This document shows positions 9,070-18,500 of a stretch of 60,114 bases of DNA, one piece after another. Position 1 is the first letter of the stretch, and every line of letters begins with the position of its first letter. The translations under genes and the position numbers were made by a program. Origin of the DNA: Tissierellales bacterium. Lineage in GTDB: Bacteria; Bacillota; Clostridia; Tissierellales; Tissierellaceae. The notes under the pieces are model-generated. The model was not told where the DNA came from. It saw only the letters and a program-made list of their open reading frames with translations, and did not search any database. The stretch lies in NCBI GenBank assembly GCA_030146705.1, contig JASLBE010000026.1, positions 1-60,114 of the forward strand, written 5' to 3'.

Positions 9070-9522
9070 TTAACCTCTTAAAAAAATGTCAGAACTGTCT
9101 TCTTCACCATAATCTAAAGATATTATCCTATCTTTTCCATCCCAATTATATTTAATCAATATAAAGTCATCAACAAAACCTGTTATTAAAGCACTATCTT
9201 CCTTTATTTTTTCAAATAACCTAGATATTACCTTGCCTGTATTGTTAATTAAAATTAGGTTGTTATTAATCCTAAACCTAATTATATCCTTAGTTTCCGT
9301 TAATAGCATATCTAGGTTACCCTTATTTTCTGTAAAAAAGAAGCCTAAAAATAGGTCTTGTGCTTTTTCTACCGAAAGAATTAGGGAACCTTTTAGGGCT
9401 ACTTCTTCCTTATTAAATAGCCTATCATTTATTTCCTTCTTTAGAGGCTCTGCAAATGAGCTACTATTTATAAGTAACAATATGGATATGATAGTAATAA
9501 TACGAAAAAACTTCTTCATCAT
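9070..9522 (-). CDS. Small secreted protein of unknown function
   Basis: 150 residues. The first ~24 form a clear signal peptide: lysine-rich start (MMKKFF), a hydrophobic run rich in Ile and Leu, and a likely cleavage after SSSFA. The remainder is a small mixed alpha/beta domain with no cysteines and alternating hydrophobic stretches such as LILSV, LILINN and DFILIKYNW. I do not recognise a family. The ribosome site AGGTGG precedes two adjacent ATGs (9522 and 9519). The stop lies ~34 bases before the ASKHA fusion gene, and no terminator separates them, so the two are probably co-transcribed. Whether this means functional linkage is unknown. Confidence 0.7.
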   Translation of the reverse strand: MMKKFFRIITIISILLLINSSSFAEPLKKEINDRLFNKEEVALKGSLILSVEKAQDLFLGFFFTENKGNLDMLLTETKDIIRFRINNNLILINNTGKVISRLFEKIKEDSALITGFVDDFILIKYNWDGKDRIISLDYGEEDSSDIFLRG

Positions 9523-9697
9523 ACCACCTCTTAAATAAATATACTAACCTTCTTTTTATTTCTTAATAATGAATATTATACCCATTATCTCAATTTTTAA
9601 GATTTATAGTTTCTAGACTATATCTATCCAATATATTATACTATAATACACTAGATATTTAAATATTTAAAATATACTTTAAACTGGAGTTGATAAC

Positions 9698-10384
9698 TTG
9701 GATTATAATTATGTTTCCAACATTTTCCTAGAAAATATTGACCTGGACTACCTTAAATTTTCTAAAAAACTTTTGCCAAATATTGATAATATACTTGGTA
9801 TTAGGATGCCCATTTTAAGAAAACTTGCAAAAGAGATTGCCAGTGGAGACTATATGGCCTTTATTAAAACAAATAAAAATATTTATTTTGAAGATATAAT
9901 GCTAGAAGGCCTTGTAATTGGTTATTTAGATAAAGATTTAAACTTGGTTATAGACCTTGTAAAAAATTTTATTCCTAAAATATACAACTGGTCCATATGT
10001 GATAGCTTCGCTAATAACCTAAAAATAGTTAAGAAAAATAAGGCTTATTTTTGGAATTTTATTAAGCCTTACTTCCACTCAAGGGAAACCTACCCTACTA
10101 GGTTTGCCCTAGTAGTTTTTTTAACCTACTATATAGAAGAAGAATACTTAGGTGATTTTTTCCAGATTATAAGGTCTATAAAAACCGAAGACTATTATGT
10201 TGAAATGGCTATTGCTTGGGCTGTTTCCTCTTCCTATATTAACTTTCCTTATGAAACTTATAAATTCCTAGAAAAAAAGCCTCTCTCTAAGTCCATAACC
10301 AATAAGACTATCCAAAAAATAAGAGATTCTAGACAGGTTTCATTTACAAATAAGGACTTGGTTTTAGGCCTAAAAATAAAGTAA
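9698..10384 (+). CDS. AlkD-like DNA alkylation repair (HEAT-like repeat) protein
   Basis: 228 residues, all helical in character and built of HEAT-like repeats, matching the DNA alkylation repair enzyme family of which Bacillus AlkD is the model (excision of N3/N7-alkylated purines without base flipping). Recognisable features are the GIRMPILRKLAKEI opening repeat, FEDIMLEGLVIGY, NWSICDSFANNL with the Trp-Asp pair expected at the binding surface, and RFALVVFLTYYI. The start is a TTG at 9698 with GGAG eight bases upstream; no ATG fits the family's N-terminus. It is one of only three plus-strand genes and is divergent from the secreted-protein gene. The family is fairly clear; activity as a glycosylase is inferred. 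Confidence 0.82.
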   Translation: MDYNYVSNIFLENIDLDYLKFSKKLLPNIDNILGIRMPILRKLAKEIASGDYMAFIKTNKNIYFEDIMLEGLVIGYLDKDLNLVIDLVKNFIPKIYNWSICDSFANNLKIVKKNKAYFWNFIKPYFHSRETYPTRFALVVFLTYYIEEEYLGDFFQIIRSIKTEDYYVEMAIAWAVSSSYINFPYETYKFLEKKPLSKSITNKTIQKIRDSRQVSFTNKDLVLGLKIK

Positions 10385-10414
10385 GGTAATAAATAACCAA
10401 GGTTATTTATTACC
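10385..10414. terminator. Perfect inverted repeat between convergent genes
   Basis: A 14-bp perfect stem (GGTAATAAATAACC and complement, two-base AA loop) begins at the stop of the plus-strand alkD-like gene and runs over the stop of the minus-strand small gene. No strong T-run follows on either side, so it is a likely but atypical bidirectional terminator. Confidence 0.5.
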
Positions 10415-10630
10415 TCCACCATAAACTATATTTTCTATATCATCTTCTGTAAGACCTAATTTTCTTAGGCTTTCTTCATATATTTCATCCTTAATACCTT
10501 CATCTCCATTTAACTTTTCCTTTATATGGTTAACTAAAACTTGGTTTATATAACTGTTTAAATCCTGGTCTTCCTTCCTAGCATACCTTTCTAAATATTT
10601 TAATACCTTCTCATTAATTTTTATATCCAT
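10403..10630 (-). CDS. Small ribbon-helix-helix-like protein, function unknown
   Basis: 75 residues. The first ~42 resemble a ribbon-helix-helix DNA-binding unit: a short beta-like start (MDIKINE), a helix with YLERYARKEDQ, then a second helix, SYINQVLVNHIKEKL. The rest is acidic (KLGLTEDDIENIVYGGG), as in antitoxin or regulator tails. No toxin gene overlaps or adjoins it: upstream is yebC with its own terminator, and downstream is the convergent alkD-like gene. It has a plausible ribosome site (AGGAGTGG) before the ATG. It could be an orphan regulator; the fold assignment is from sequence character only. Confidence 0.55.
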   Translation of the reverse strand: MDIKINEKVLKYLERYARKEDQDLNSYINQVLVNHIKEKLNGDEGIKDEIYEESLRKLGLTEDDIENIVYGGGNK

Positions 10631-10694
10631 ACTACCACTCCTTTAGCTAATTATATCATAAAAAGTTTTATTTTTTTAATTTTCTGATAAATAA

Positions 10695-10728
10695 TTAAAA
10701 AATTTAAGAGACCAAAAGGCCTCTTAAA
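10695..10728 (-). terminator. Rho-independent terminator after yebC
   Basis: Stem TTTAAGAGGCC / GGTCTCTTAAA with a TTTT loop, one G-T pair, followed on the minus strand by TTTTTTAATT. It lies just past the yebC stop. Confidence 0.88.
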
Positions 10729-10732
10729 CTTC

Positions 10733-11470
10733 CTATTCTTCCCTTGTGTCTTCCCAGTTTGTATAAACTTCTTGAACATCATCAAGGTCTTCTAATAGGT
10801 CTATTAATTTTTCTATTTTTTCCCCATCTTCTTCAGACGATACTTCTATTGTATTATCTGGAATGTAAGTTAATTCACATATTGCAAATTTATAACCAGC
10901 TTCTTCTAGGCCATTTTTTACATCATTAAAGTCTTGAACACTTGTTGTAACTTCAAAGCCTTCTCCCTCAGATGTAAAGTCTTCTGCTCCTAGTTCAATT
11001 GCCTCCATCATCAAGGTTTCTTCATCTATCTCATCAGACTTTTCAATCCCAATAAGACCCTTTCTTTGGAACATATAAGAAACAGACCCATCTTGGCCCA
11101 TATTTCCGCCACCCTTTTCAAAGGCATGTCTAACTTCAGGAGCTGTCCTATTCCTATTATCCGTAAGAGCTGCAACCATAACAGCAACTCCACCAGGTCC
11201 ATATCCTTCATACATTAGCTCTTCAAAGTTTCCGCTTCCTAACTCCCCACTTCCACGTTTAATAGCCCTTTGAATATTATCATTTGGCATATTAGCAGCC
11301 TTTGCCTTGTCTATTGCTGACAATAAGGCTGGGTTAAAGGCTGGATCTGATCCTCCTTGTTTAGTTGCTACCATTATTTCCCTGCCTATTTTTGTAAAGA
11401 TTTTTCCTCTTTTGGCATCCTCTTTACCTTTTTTATGTTTTATATTATTCCACTTTGAATGTCCTGCCAT
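10733..11470 (-). CDS. yebC: YebC/PmpR-family translation/regulatory protein
   Basis: 245 residues, full length for the YebC/TACO1 family. The hallmark N-terminus MAGHSKWNNIKHKKG is followed by KIGREIMVATKQGG and NMPNDNIQRAIKRG. The middle carries YEGYGPGGVAVMV and DNRNRTAPEVRHAFEKGGG, and the C-terminus has the usual acidic DDVQEVYTNW end. The family has been described as transcription regulators and, more recently, as helping ribosomes through difficult proline stretches. It has a GGAGAG ribosome site and its own terminator, so it is probably a single-gene transcript or the end of the nadE transcript; 60 bases separate it from nadE. Confidence 0.95.
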   Translation of the reverse strand: MAGHSKWNNIKHKKGKEDAKRGKIFTKIGREIMVATKQGGSDPAFNPALLSAIDKAKAANMPNDNIQRAIKRGSGELGSGNFEELMYEGYGPGGVAVMVAALTDNRNRTAPEVRHAFEKGGGNMGQDGSVSYMFQRKGLIGIEKSDEIDEETLMMEAIELGAEDFTSEGEGFEVTTSVQDFNDVKNGLEEAGYKFAICELTYIPDNTIEVSSEEDGEKIEKLIDLLEDLDDVQEVYTNWEDTREE

Positions 11471-11531
11471 TCTTATCTCTCCTTAATCAAATTTCTATAA
11501 TTATTCTAGCATATTAGAGGGCTTTTTGCAT

Positions 11532-12251
11532 CTACTTTTTATAGACACTTGGGTATTTTCTCTTATGTTCTGCCCTTGTATCCATCTTACTTATTTTCTT
11601 ATATAAGTCTTCTTCTATTGTTTCTCCCTTAATATACTTTTCTAATATATCATAAGTAAATCCCATTTCTTCTTCATCTGACTGGTTTTCCCAAAGGCCA
11701 GCACTAGGAACCTTGTTTATTATTTCCTTTGGAATCCCAAGGGCCTCCGCAAGTTCATATATTTCACTTTTAAGAAAATCAGCTAGGGGCATAATATCTA
11801 CACCACTATCCCCATTTTTTGTAAAATATCCTGTTACAAATTCCGATTTATTAGTAGGCCCCGCAACTAGGTAACCTAAATTTTGAGCATAATAATAAAG
11901 AGTGGTCATCCTGAGCCTAGGCTTAATATTAGACTTAGCCAAAGAATTATCCAAGCTTCCATCAGTTGCAGCTAAAAATTTATCAAAAGTACTAGTTAAA
12001 TCAACCTTCCTTGTTTTTAAGCCAAGTTTCTCAGCTACCAATAGGGCATCTTTTTCATCTTGGTCTACACTATGGCAAGGCATTATTAGTCCCATTGTAT
12101 CATCAGCAAAGGCAAGTTTAGCTAGTCCAGCCATAACAGCTGAGTCTATCCCCCCACTAAGGCCAAAAATAACCCCCCTACTATTAGATTCTTTCACTTT
12201 TAACCTAAGCCAAGCTACTAGGTCATCTATAATTAAATCTACATTTTCCAT
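11532..12251 (-). CDS. nadE: NH3-dependent NAD+ synthetase
   Basis: About 239 residues. It converts nicotinic acid adenine dinucleotide to NAD+ with ATP and ammonia, the last step of NAD synthesis. The pyrophosphate loop is FGLSGGIDSAV at about residues 27-37; later signatures are LIMPCHS, PRLRMTTLYYYAQ and GPTNKSEFVTGYFTKNGDSG. There is no nitrilase-type glutaminase domain, so it must use free ammonia. An upstream ATG (12269) lacks a ribosome site, whereas the ATG at 12251 has GGGGGAAG four bases before it; I use the latter. The GPTNKSE variant replaces the more common GTGNKSE. Confidence 0.93.
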   Translation of the reverse strand: MENVDLIIDDLVAWLRLKVKESNSRGVIFGLSGGIDSAVMAGLAKLAFADDTMGLIMPCHSVDQDEKDALLVAEKLGLKTRKVDLTSTFDKFLAATDGSLDNSLAKSNIKPRLRMTTLYYYAQNLGYLVAGPTNKSEFVTGYFTKNGDSGVDIMPLADFLKSEIYELAEALGIPKEIINKVPSAGLWENQSDEEEMGFTYDILEKYIKGETIEEDLYKKISKMDTRAEHKRKYPSVYKK

Positions 12252-12315
12252 TTTCTTCCCCCATTCCATATACTTATTAATTATATCATAAATTTTAATT
12301 TTTAATAATTTTTAT

Positions 12316-12346
12316 AAAAAAGCTACAAAAGATAAACTTTTGTAGC
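12316..12346 (-). terminator. Rho-independent terminator after the CoA-binding protein gene
   Basis: Ten-bp perfect stem (GCTACAAAAG and complement, ATAAA loop on the plus strand) followed on the minus strand by TTTTTTATAAA. It lies 7 bases beyond the stop at 12353. Confidence 0.88.
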
Positions 12347-12352
12347 CTGTAA

Positions 12353-12742
12353 TTACTCCATATTTACAAGGGTTTTATGGATACAATCTCCATCTAAATA
12401 CTTAAGTCCTAGGTTTTTTGCCTTTTCTATTACCTCATCATCATAACTACCTGGTTGGAAAAATATATACTCTATACCTTCCTCCTTAGCCTGGTCTAAT
12501 ATGCTTAAGGCAACCTTTGGACCAACTACCATATCTAAGACACCAACTTTTTCTGGCAGGTCCTTTAAGGTCTTGTAGATTTTCTCCCCATCTAGCTCTT
12601 CTAATTTAGGGTTAACACCATAAGCTATATAGTCATGTTCCTTTAATTTTTTCCAAATTTTATATCCAAACCTATCTGTTTTATCAGTTACACCTACTAC
12701 TACCCATTTCTTCATACCTAGCATAGTTTCCTTTATATCCAT
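12353..12742 (-). CDS. CoA-binding domain protein (YccU family)
   Basis: 129 residues forming one Rossmann-like CoA_binding_2 domain. The family signature is visible as WVVVGVTDKTDRFGYKI at residues 13-29, then the GVNPKLEELDGEKIYKTL segment and the FFQPGSYDDEVIEKAKNLGL segment, ending in DGDCIHKTL. In Firmicutes proteins of this size are uncharacterised and may bind CoA or a related nucleotide. The usual second-loop C/GxN is replaced by VNP. It has a GGAGG ribosome site and a terminator. The gene follows the YigZ gene by 73 bases. Confidence 0.85.
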   Translation of the reverse strand: MDIKETMLGMKKWVVVGVTDKTDRFGYKIWKKLKEHDYIAYGVNPKLEELDGEKIYKTLKDLPEKVGVLDMVVGPKVALSILDQAKEEGIEYIFFQPGSYDDEVIEKAKNLGLKYLDGDCIHKTLVNME

Positions 12743-12815
12743 ATAATTTGCCTCCTTTTTCCTTTAAAAGTCTTGAACTTCCTAGGTTAAATATACCCAT
12801 ATATAGTATAATTAA

Positions 12816-13472
12816 TTATTTTTCTAAAATTCTTTTCCCATCCCTAATCGCTATATATTCCTCTGCCACATCATTAATTTCAGCAGTTCCACTGGTCAAG
12901 TCAACTATTTTTTTCTCAAAAGCTTCTACCTGGTCCCCTTTAACATAGACCTCCATATTTACACCATCATCAAAGCTAGTATCCTTAATAATATACTTAT
13001 TAGTTAATAGGAAGTTTTCCAAGCCCCCATAAAGTGTATAGTCTATCCTAATTTTTATAATTTTATGAAGGACCATATCAACTATAATCCCCGCCTCAAG
13101 GCCTATTTTTGCCGTCTTGGTATAGGCCCTAATAAGGCCTCCTGCCCCAAGTTTAATCCCTCCAAAATACCTAGTTCCAACTACGACCACATTTACCAGT
13201 CCCTCTTTTTTTATAACTTCCAACATTGGAACTCCTGCAGTGCCTGAAGGTTCACCATCATCACTAAACCTTTGCACCATACTATCTAGTCCTATAACAT
13301 AAGCCCAAACATTATGGGTTGCATCATAATGTTTTTTACTTATTTCCCCTATAAAGGCCTGGGCCTCCTCTTCAGTCTCAACTGGTTTAGCATAGCCAAT
13401 AAACCTAGACTTATTTATATCGACCTCATCCTCTCCATACCTATATATAGTCTTGTATTCTAAATCTTTCAT
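12816..13472 (-). CDS. YigZ/IMPACT-family protein
   Basis: 218 residues, the standard length of bacterial YigZ proteins. The N-terminal UPF0029/IMPACT domain shows KSRFIGYAKPVETEEEA, HNVWAYVIG, RFSDDGEPSGTAG and TRYFGGIKLGAGGLIRAY, which together are diagnostic. A C-terminal ferredoxin-like (DUF1949) domain follows from about residue 140 (KIRIDYTLYGGLENFLL). The biochemical role is not settled; the eukaryotic relative IMPACT regulates translation through Gcn1. GGAGG precedes the ATG. Confidence 0.92.
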   Translation of the reverse strand: MKDLEYKTIYRYGEDEVDINKSRFIGYAKPVETEEEAQAFIGEISKKHYDATHNVWAYVIGLDSMVQRFSDDGEPSGTAGVPMLEVIKKEGLVNVVVVGTRYFGGIKLGAGGLIRAYTKTAKIGLEAGIIVDMVLHKIIKIRIDYTLYGGLENFLLTNKYIIKDTSFDDGVNMEVYVKGDQVEAFEKKIVDLTSGTAEINDVAEEYIAIRDGKRILEK

Positions 13473-13525
13473 ACTAACCTCCTACTATTTATATTCCTTC
13501 CAATATACTTTACATTTTAAAATAG

Positions 13526-13557
13526 AAAAAAATAAGGACCTAGCTTATCCTTATTTT
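13526..13557 (-). terminator. Rho-independent terminator after the Nudix gene
   Basis: Ten-bp stem (AAAATAAGGA and complement, nine-base loop) with a T-run on the minus strand; 23 bases past the stop at 13581. Confidence 0.75.
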
Positions 13558-13580
13558 CTCCTATATTATTCTAAGCTCTA

Positions 13581-14027
13581 TTAAATTGTAGCCTCTTCTA
13601 GATTCTTATGGAAAAATTTAAGCTTTTCATAAGTTTTATTTGACAATGTTAATAAGGATTTATCCTGGCTATAAGTTATCATTTCCATGGCCTTATCAAT
13701 AGGAAAAAAGCCACCATCTATAAAGCCTTCATCCTTGTTTATTGAAAATGCCTTAGTTTTTGCCTCCATAATATACCATATAATTTTATTACAAACGGGT
13801 TGTTCTCTAGTTACTGAGTAAAACTCATAGGCAGTATCCCCTGCAACAGAAACAATCTCTGCATCTACTCCACCCTCATAACTAACCCTTTTTAGGGCTG
13901 TTTCAGTTGATAGTTCGTCCCCCCTAATTTTACCCTTTGGAAATACCCACTCTTCCTTATCATTTTTAAGAATGAATACCTCTTCGTCTTTGAATACTAC
14001 TCCACCTGCACAATTTCTTATTAACAT
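13581..14027 (-). CDS. Nudix-fold protein with a degenerate Nudix box
   Basis: About 148 residues with a Nudix fold: AGGVVFKDEEVFIL, EEWVFPKGKIRGDE, then the Nudix helix. The canonical box G-x5-E-x7-R-E-U-x-E-E-x-G is here G32, E38, then K46-R47-V48-S49-Y50-E51-G52-G53. The Arg is replaced by Lys, and two of the three helix glutamates that bind the catalytic metal are replaced by Arg and Tyr. The related family proteins hydrolyse nucleoside diphosphates linked to another moiety; here activity may be lost or changed. Start choice: the ATG at 14027 has AAAGGAG ten bases upstream; GTG (14036) and TTG (14033) lie too close to that site. It follows hflX by 16 bases, so it is probably the second gene of that operon. 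Confidence 0.8.
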   Translation of the reverse strand: MLIRNCAGGVVFKDEEVFILKNDKEEWVFPKGKIRGDELSTETALKRVSYEGGVDAEIVSVAGDTAYEFYSVTREQPVCNKIIWYIMEAKTKAFSINKDEGFIDGGFFPIDKAMEMITYSQDKSLLTLSNKTYEKLKFFHKNLEEATI

Positions 14028-14043
14028 GATCAACACACTCCTT

Positions 14044-15318
14044 TTAAATTATATATGTATTATACTTATTAAAATCTACGTGGTTAATACTTATGTCTAT
14101 TAGGGTACCTGCTTCAGTGTACTCTAAGTTTTCAGCTTCATAATTTTTCATAAAGTAATCCAAGACAACTTCTTCTCCATAGGGTATTTTCAACCTTACC
14201 CTTGTAAATTTTTGGGGCAGGTTTTTTTCAATTTTTTCCAGTAACCTAGTTATATCATCTTTATTATAGGCAGATATAAAAATTTTATTATCTATATATT
14301 CTTCATCATAGTAAAGATTTTCAAGTTCTGACTTATCCATTTTATTAAACACAGTTATTATAGGCTTGTCTAAACTTTCTAAATCTTCCAAAATTTCAAA
14401 AGTTGTTTTTATTTGAATATCCAAGTCTTCATTGGAACTATCCACAACATGTAGGAGCAGGTCTGCATATTTTACTTCTTCCAAGGTACTTTTAAAGGCC
14501 TCTATTAATTTTGTTGGTAATTTTGAAACAAAACCAACTGTATCTGTTAAGAGAAAACTTTGACCATTGGGCAACTTACCCTTCCTAAGTGATGTATCTA
14601 GGGTTGCAAAAAGCATATCCTTAACAAAGACCTCCCTATCCACCTGGTCCTCCCTATATACCATTTGGTTCATAAGAGTAGACTTACCTGCATTGGTGTA
14701 TCCAACTAGGGCAACTATAGGTATATTCGTATTTTCCCTTTTCTTTCTTTTAAGCTCCCTATTTTTTTCAACTTTTTTTAATTCTTCTTTTATATTATGG
14801 ACCTCTTTTAAGATATGTCTCCTATCAGTTTCTAATTTCTGTTCTCCTGGCCCCCTGGTTCCTATCCCTCCACCTTCACGAGAAAGATAGTCCCTAAATC
14901 CTACTAATCTTGGTAGCCTATATTGGAGCTGGGCTAGTTTTACTTGTAGCTTTCCCTCTTTTGTACTGGCCCTACTAGCAAATATGTCTAAAATCAAATT
15001 AGTCCTATCTACTATTTTTAAATCTATAAGTTTTTCTAAATTTCTAAGCTGGGCCCCAGAAAGTTCATCATTAAAAACTATAGTACTTATATCTAATTCC
15101 TTTGCATAATTTTTTATCTCAAGGGCCTTACCCTTACCTATATAATAGGTTGCATTTATGGCCACTGCCTTTTGAGAAATCCTTCCTAAAACGATACCAC
15201 CAGCTGCTAAGACTAGTTCTTCTAATTCATCTAGGGAGTTTTCAATTAATACTTCATCACTACTTAGGCTTAAGCCTACTATTAAAGTTCTTTCTAAATT
15301 CACCTTATCCTGACTCAA
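14044..15318 (-). CDS. hflX: Ribosome-associated GTPase HflX
   Basis: 424 residues, full length. HflX is a GTPase and helicase-like factor that splits stalled or hibernating ribosomes. The N-terminal HflX domain shows YYIGKGKALEI and FNDELSGAQLRNLE; the linker has the family-specific REGGGIGTRGPGE glycine-rich stretch near residues 143-158. The G domain follows with G1 GYTNAGKST, switch-region LFATLDTS, G3 DTVGF and G4 NKMD. The ribosome site AGGAGTGG precedes the ATG by about 8 bases. A promoter at 15346-15374 and divergent placement from the PBP gene define this as the operon's first gene. Confidence 0.96.
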   Translation of the reverse strand: MSQDKVNLERTLIVGLSLSSDEVLIENSLDELEELVLAAGGIVLGRISQKAVAINATYYIGKGKALEIKNYAKELDISTIVFNDELSGAQLRNLEKLIDLKIVDRTNLILDIFASRASTKEGKLQVKLAQLQYRLPRLVGFRDYLSREGGGIGTRGPGEQKLETDRRHILKEVHNIKEELKKVEKNRELKRKKRENTNIPIVALVGYTNAGKSTLMNQMVYREDQVDREVFVKDMLFATLDTSLRKGKLPNGQSFLLTDTVGFVSKLPTKLIEAFKSTLEEVKYADLLLHVVDSSNEDLDIQIKTTFEILEDLESLDKPIITVFNKMDKSELENLYYDEEYIDNKIFISAYNKDDITRLLEKIEKNLPQKFTRVRLKIPYGEEVVLDYFMKNYEAENLEYTEAGTLIDISINHVDFNKYNTYII

Positions 15319-15345
15319 ATTACCACTCCTATATACTATATTTTA

Positions 15346-15374
15346 ATTATATCATAGTATTGTATTTTTTATAA
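15346..15374 (-). promoter_or_regulatory. Sigma-A-type promoter for hflX
   Basis: TTATAA (15369-15374) and a perfect TATAAT (15346-15351), 17-base spacer, reading toward hflX. The -35 is weak. Confidence 0.55.
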
Positions 15375-15439
15375 CACTATATAGTTTTATTATTTAATAT
15401 TTTGTCATTATAATGTAATATTACATTGCTTTCTAAAAG

Positions 15440-15468
15440 TTAACATTAATTTATTTCTGTGATATAAT
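15440..15468 (+). promoter_or_regulatory. Sigma-A-type promoter for the PBP1A gene
   Basis: TTAACA (15440-15445), 17-base spacer, TATAAT (15463-15468), about 40 bases before the start codon of the class A PBP. Confidence 0.8.
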
Positions 15469-15508
15469 TAAAAAATCGAACCCTTTTATCATTATAAGGA
15501 GGTATTTA

Positions 15509-18500
15509 ATGTCTGAACAAAACAATATAAACAATAATAAAAATAATGATGATGAAAATATTAAAAGGGTCAAGAGAAAAAAAAGAAATAAGAAGAAATC
15601 AAGTAAATTTATTAAATCTTTTTTAATTATTATTTTAGTTGGAATACTTGTTTTTGGTGCTATATCAGCCGGTGTTGTAATGGCTATTATTAATGACGCC
15701 CCAAAGATAGATCCAACTAATATTAATGCGTCTCTAGACCAAACATCCTACATTCTTACTCCAGAAGGTGAGGTCCTTGAAAAAATTCAAGCACCTGAGT
15801 ATAGGACTGTAGTATCTATTGATAAAATGCCAAAGCATCTACAAGATGCCTTCATCTCAATAGAAGATGAAAGATTTGAATCCCACATAGGAGTAGATCC
15901 TAGGGGAATTATGGCCTCTGCCATTGATAATCTAAAGGCTGGTAAAATTGTAAGGGGTGCCAGTACTATAACCCAACAGTTGGTAAAAAATGTTTACTTA
16001 ACTCGTGAAAAATCTTGGGAAAGAAAAATAAAAGAAGCTTACCTAGCTCTTAAAGTTGAAAGGGTTTTAAGCAAGGATCAAATTTTAGAACTTTACTTAA
16101 ATAGAATTTTCCTAGGACAAAACTCATACGGGGTTCAAGAAGCAGCCCAGACCTACTTTGATAAAAATGTTGAGGACTTAACTATTGCAGAGTCGGCCCT
16201 TATTGCAGGTATTGCAAAAAGTAGTATGAATTTTGCTCCTTTTAAGACTATAAGGCCTGAGGACTTTGACCCTAGTATACACGATGCCATCCTCCACTTA
16301 GATTTAATGGGGGAAAAATATGTGGCTATATTTAATCCTAAGGCTATAGATAGGCAAAGGATAGTCCTAAAGCAAATGCTAGCTCTTGGAAAAATAAATC
16401 AAGCCCAATACAACGAGGCCTTAGAAGAAGATATTAGGGCAAACCTAAAACCTACATCAAGTAATTTAAATGGAATATCTTCTTACTTTACAGACTATGT
16501 TAAAACACAAGTGGTAAAAACCCTAGTAAGTAAACTAGGCTATAGCGAAGAAGATGCTAGAAATGAACTTGTTGCTGGTGGTCTAAAGATTTATTCAACT
16601 ATTGACCTAAAGCTTCAAAAAGAATTAGAAGATATTTACAGTAACTTTACCCAGGTTTTAGTTGGTAATACTTCTGGTGTTCGTGGACCAATTCTTGTAA
16701 ATTGGAGGAGAAATGCCCAGGGTAATATAATAGATGGTAGTGGTAGGGTTGTCTATTTTTCAAGAGATAACCTATTAACAGAAGATAATGACCTTAAAAT
16801 TTCAAGTAGTGAGTATAGGTTGGAAGATGGGAATTTAATCCTTAATACTAATAAGTTAAATCCATACAAAAACCACATAGATGTTGCTGATTACTATGGA
16901 ATTGATGAGAAAAAGAACCTAGTAACCTATACTGTTGGATCTATTTCCTTATCTCCTGATGATTTCTATATAAATGATAGTAAAGAAATTGTTTTAACTA
17001 GCAATTATTTAAATAATAATGAGGACTTCTACAAGATAAATGGTAGTAGTTTATATATTAATAATAGGTACTTCCCAGTTTCTAAGACTGGAATAGTTCA
17101 ACCACAATCTGCAACTGTTATTTTAGACTATAGGACCGGACAGATTAAGGCCCTTATTGGTGGTAGAGATGTTAAGGGTAATAGGATCTTAAATAGGGCT
17201 ACCTCATCTCAAAGGCAGCCAGGTTCAGTAATGAAACCTATTGCAACTTATTTGCCTGCCTTAGATAACGGATTTACTGCAGCTACTCCTATTGATGATA
17301 TACCTTTTTATAGTAATGGTAAGCTTTGGCCTAGAAACTGGTACCGTAGTGGCTACAAAGGCCTAATGCCCCTAAGGACTGCTGTGGAACAATCTGCTAA
17401 TGTGCCTGCTGTTAAGGTAGTAGAAAAGGTTGGAGTTAAAACTAGTATGAAGTATTTAGAAAAAATGGGAATTATTAATAAGAAAAGCCCAGACCGTGAT
17501 AGTTTTATAACTGCAGAGGAAAATGCAAAATATAATGATGAAAACTTATCATCCTTGGCTCTAGGTGGTATGACCCATGGTTTAACACCACTAGAAGTAA
17601 CCGCTGCATTTGGAGCTATTGCCAATGATGGTGTCTATATAGAACCTATGACTTTCTCAAAAATTGAAGATAAGGATGGGAATGTTTTAATAGATAATAC
17701 CAAGTTTGAAACCAAGGTAGTTTCTCCACAAAAAGCCTATATTATGAAGGACATTTTGCATTCTACTGTAACTAAAGGTATTGCTAGTAGGGCACAAATT
17801 CCTAATATGGCAACTGCTGGTAAGACTGGTACAACACAAAATAAGGCCGATATATGGTTTGTAGGATTTACTCCCTACTATGCTACTGGAGTTTGGATAG
17901 GTAATGACTCTCCTGCCATAACTCTTTCAAAAAGTAGTGGTACTGCTGCCCAACTTTGGAAGCATATCATGACCACTGCCCATAAGGACAAGGAAAGTAA
18001 GAGGAGTTTTGAGAAACCTGAAGGAATTGTTAGCGTAAGTGTTTGTAAGGATTCTGGCCTACTTCCAGGACCTTATTGTTCTTCTGACCCTCGTGGTGGA
18101 AGAGTTTATACGGAAATTTTTGCCAAGGGTACAGAACCTAAAAAATCATGTGATGTCCACGTATCTGTAAAAATAGATAGTGCATCTGGTAAATTAGCCA
18201 ATGATTTTTGTCCTAGTGGAAATATTGTAAACAGGGTGTTCATTAAAAGAACGCCTCCATATATTCCTAGTAACAACCAAGGTATAGTACCTGGAGACTA
18301 CGGATATACTGCACCAACTGGTTATTGTACTATTCATAATAGTAGTAGCCCAGGTGAAGATGAGACTGTTGACTTTGAATTTGAAGATACTGACGGAAGT
18401 GAAGACTCCAATAATTCATCTACTACAGATAATAAAGAAAAGCCTAAAGAGCCTAGTAAGGAAAAACCTTCTAAAGATAAAAATAAAAATGAGGGTGTTG

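Noticed and set aside
10403..10630. Toxin-antitoxin pair
   Set aside because: No adjoining or overlapping toxin-sized gene exists; the nearest genes are yebC and the alkD-like gene.
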